A stretch of 22,630 bases of DNA, taken from a virus. A program made the translations under genes and the position numbers. The stretch covers positions 1 through 22,630 of the IMG/VR virus record IMGVR_UViG_3300017783_000229; one strand, given 5' to 3'. Shown piece after piece: positions 22,410 through 22,630 of the stretch (positions are counted from its first letter, which is position 1; each line of letters begins with the position of its first letter). Below the pieces are notes generated by a model. The model searched no databases and was not told the origin of the DNA. It saw only the letters and a list, made by a program, of their open reading frames with translations.

Positions 22410-22630
22410 ATGACTAGAGAAGCAGATCAAATCGCACAGGACTACTCAGCAATGGGTGACAGTGTAGACCTAATCACCGCAGTTATTGCGGGCGACCAAA
22501 TGGCTGATGAGTCAGCAGAAGATCGCCAAGACTGTGTAGACCGTAACACCCAGCACCTAGAGCTTATGGTAGCTAAAGATGATTGGGGTAGTGAATCTAT
22601 GACCGCAATTAACGCAGCTATTACAGCAGG
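22410..22630 (+). CDS. Start of a small acidic protein, function unknown (3' truncated by window)
   Basis: The frame is open to the window end, 73 complete residues. It starts MTREADQIAQDYSAMGDSVD, continues LITAVIAGDQMADESAEDRQ and ends in view with HLELMVAKDDWGSESMTAIN. It is acidic and probably helical, with no hydrophobic segment. AAGGA at 22397-22401 lies 8 bases before the ATG. Proteins with the sequence ...DYSAMGDSVDLI..IIAGDQMADESAEDRQD are ones I recall just after tail-fibre genes in marine phages, with unknown function. A fibre chaperone or a small virion protein is possible. It cannot be judged further without the missing 3' end. Confidence 0.8.
   Translation, partial: MTREADQIAQDYSAMGDSVDLITAVIAGDQMADESAEDRQDCVDRNTQHLELMVAKDDWGSESMTAINAAITA

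Noticed and set aside
1-22630. tRNA genes, insertion sequences, integrase or attachment sites
   Set aside because: None recognised by reading both strands. All space is used by phage structural genes and short gaps.

Overview
The window is one continuous late (virion structure) region of a tailed double-stranded DNA phage. All 25 genes found lie on the + strand. They are packed tightly, with many TAATG or ATGA stop/start overlaps, and there is no gene-free stretch over 300 bases (the longest gap is about 120 bases, 11679-11801). The gene order is large terminase, portal, scaffold, major capsid protein, gp4-like adaptor, SU10-like adaptor and tail fibres. No tail-tube, tape-measure or sheath gene is seen between capsid and fibres. 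This points to a short-tailed (podovirus-like) phage. Several small proteins have the look of uncultured marine phages (for example KKGYAKGGM tails, an EF-hand-like DLNKDGK loop, and starts such as MANTTFNGPVRSENGF). A marine alphaproteobacterial host, perhaps in the HMO-2011-type group, is plausible, but this is inference from memory and was not tested by a search.

Layout. 3-584: nuclease end of the large terminase, cut by the window edge. 630-4068: four accessory genes, comprising two very basic proteins, a protein with an HELVH zinc-protease-like motif, and an unassigned 225-residue protein. 4072-6621: portal. 6621-8143: three unassigned proteins. 8136-8576: a GroES-like co-chaperonin. 8584-9666: scaffold. 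9663-10133: unassigned. 10173-10757: probable decoration or structural protein. 10770-11678: major capsid protein. 11802-12763: two small beta-rich structural proteins. 12763-14413: neck/connector genes, namely a gp4-like adaptor, a zinc-ribbon protein and an SU10-like adaptor. 14416-15849: three small structural or unassigned proteins, the last built of 22-residue repeats. 15850-22405: three consecutive tail-fibre genes, each ending in a Peptidase S74 / intramolecular chaperone domain. 22410 to the window end: start of another small gene.

How the genes work together. The terminase nuclease and portal package DNA. The scaffold, probably helped by host GroEL capped with the phage GroES-like protein, drives assembly of the HK97-fold capsid protein. 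The small beta-rich proteins probably decorate or stabilise the head. The adaptors close the neck, and the fibres trimerise through their C-terminal chaperone domains and recognise the host. Capsid-region genes stand out from the rest by having strong Shine-Dalgarno sites, intergenic gaps and three intrinsic-terminator-like hairpins (10119-10142, 11702-11731, 12325-12350).

Most interesting points. (1) Three S74 fibres stand in tandem, and the middle one is bracketed by a 39-base direct repeat (38/39 identical) that would allow its exact in-frame deletion or exchange. (2) A parS-like 16-mer, one base off the classic ParB site, lies directly after the capsid gene. (3) A GroES-like gene is embedded in the head operon. 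(4) There is a putative HEXXH metallopeptidase next to the terminase. (5) The last fibre contains a 531-base higher-order duplication within its 51-base (17-residue) repeats.
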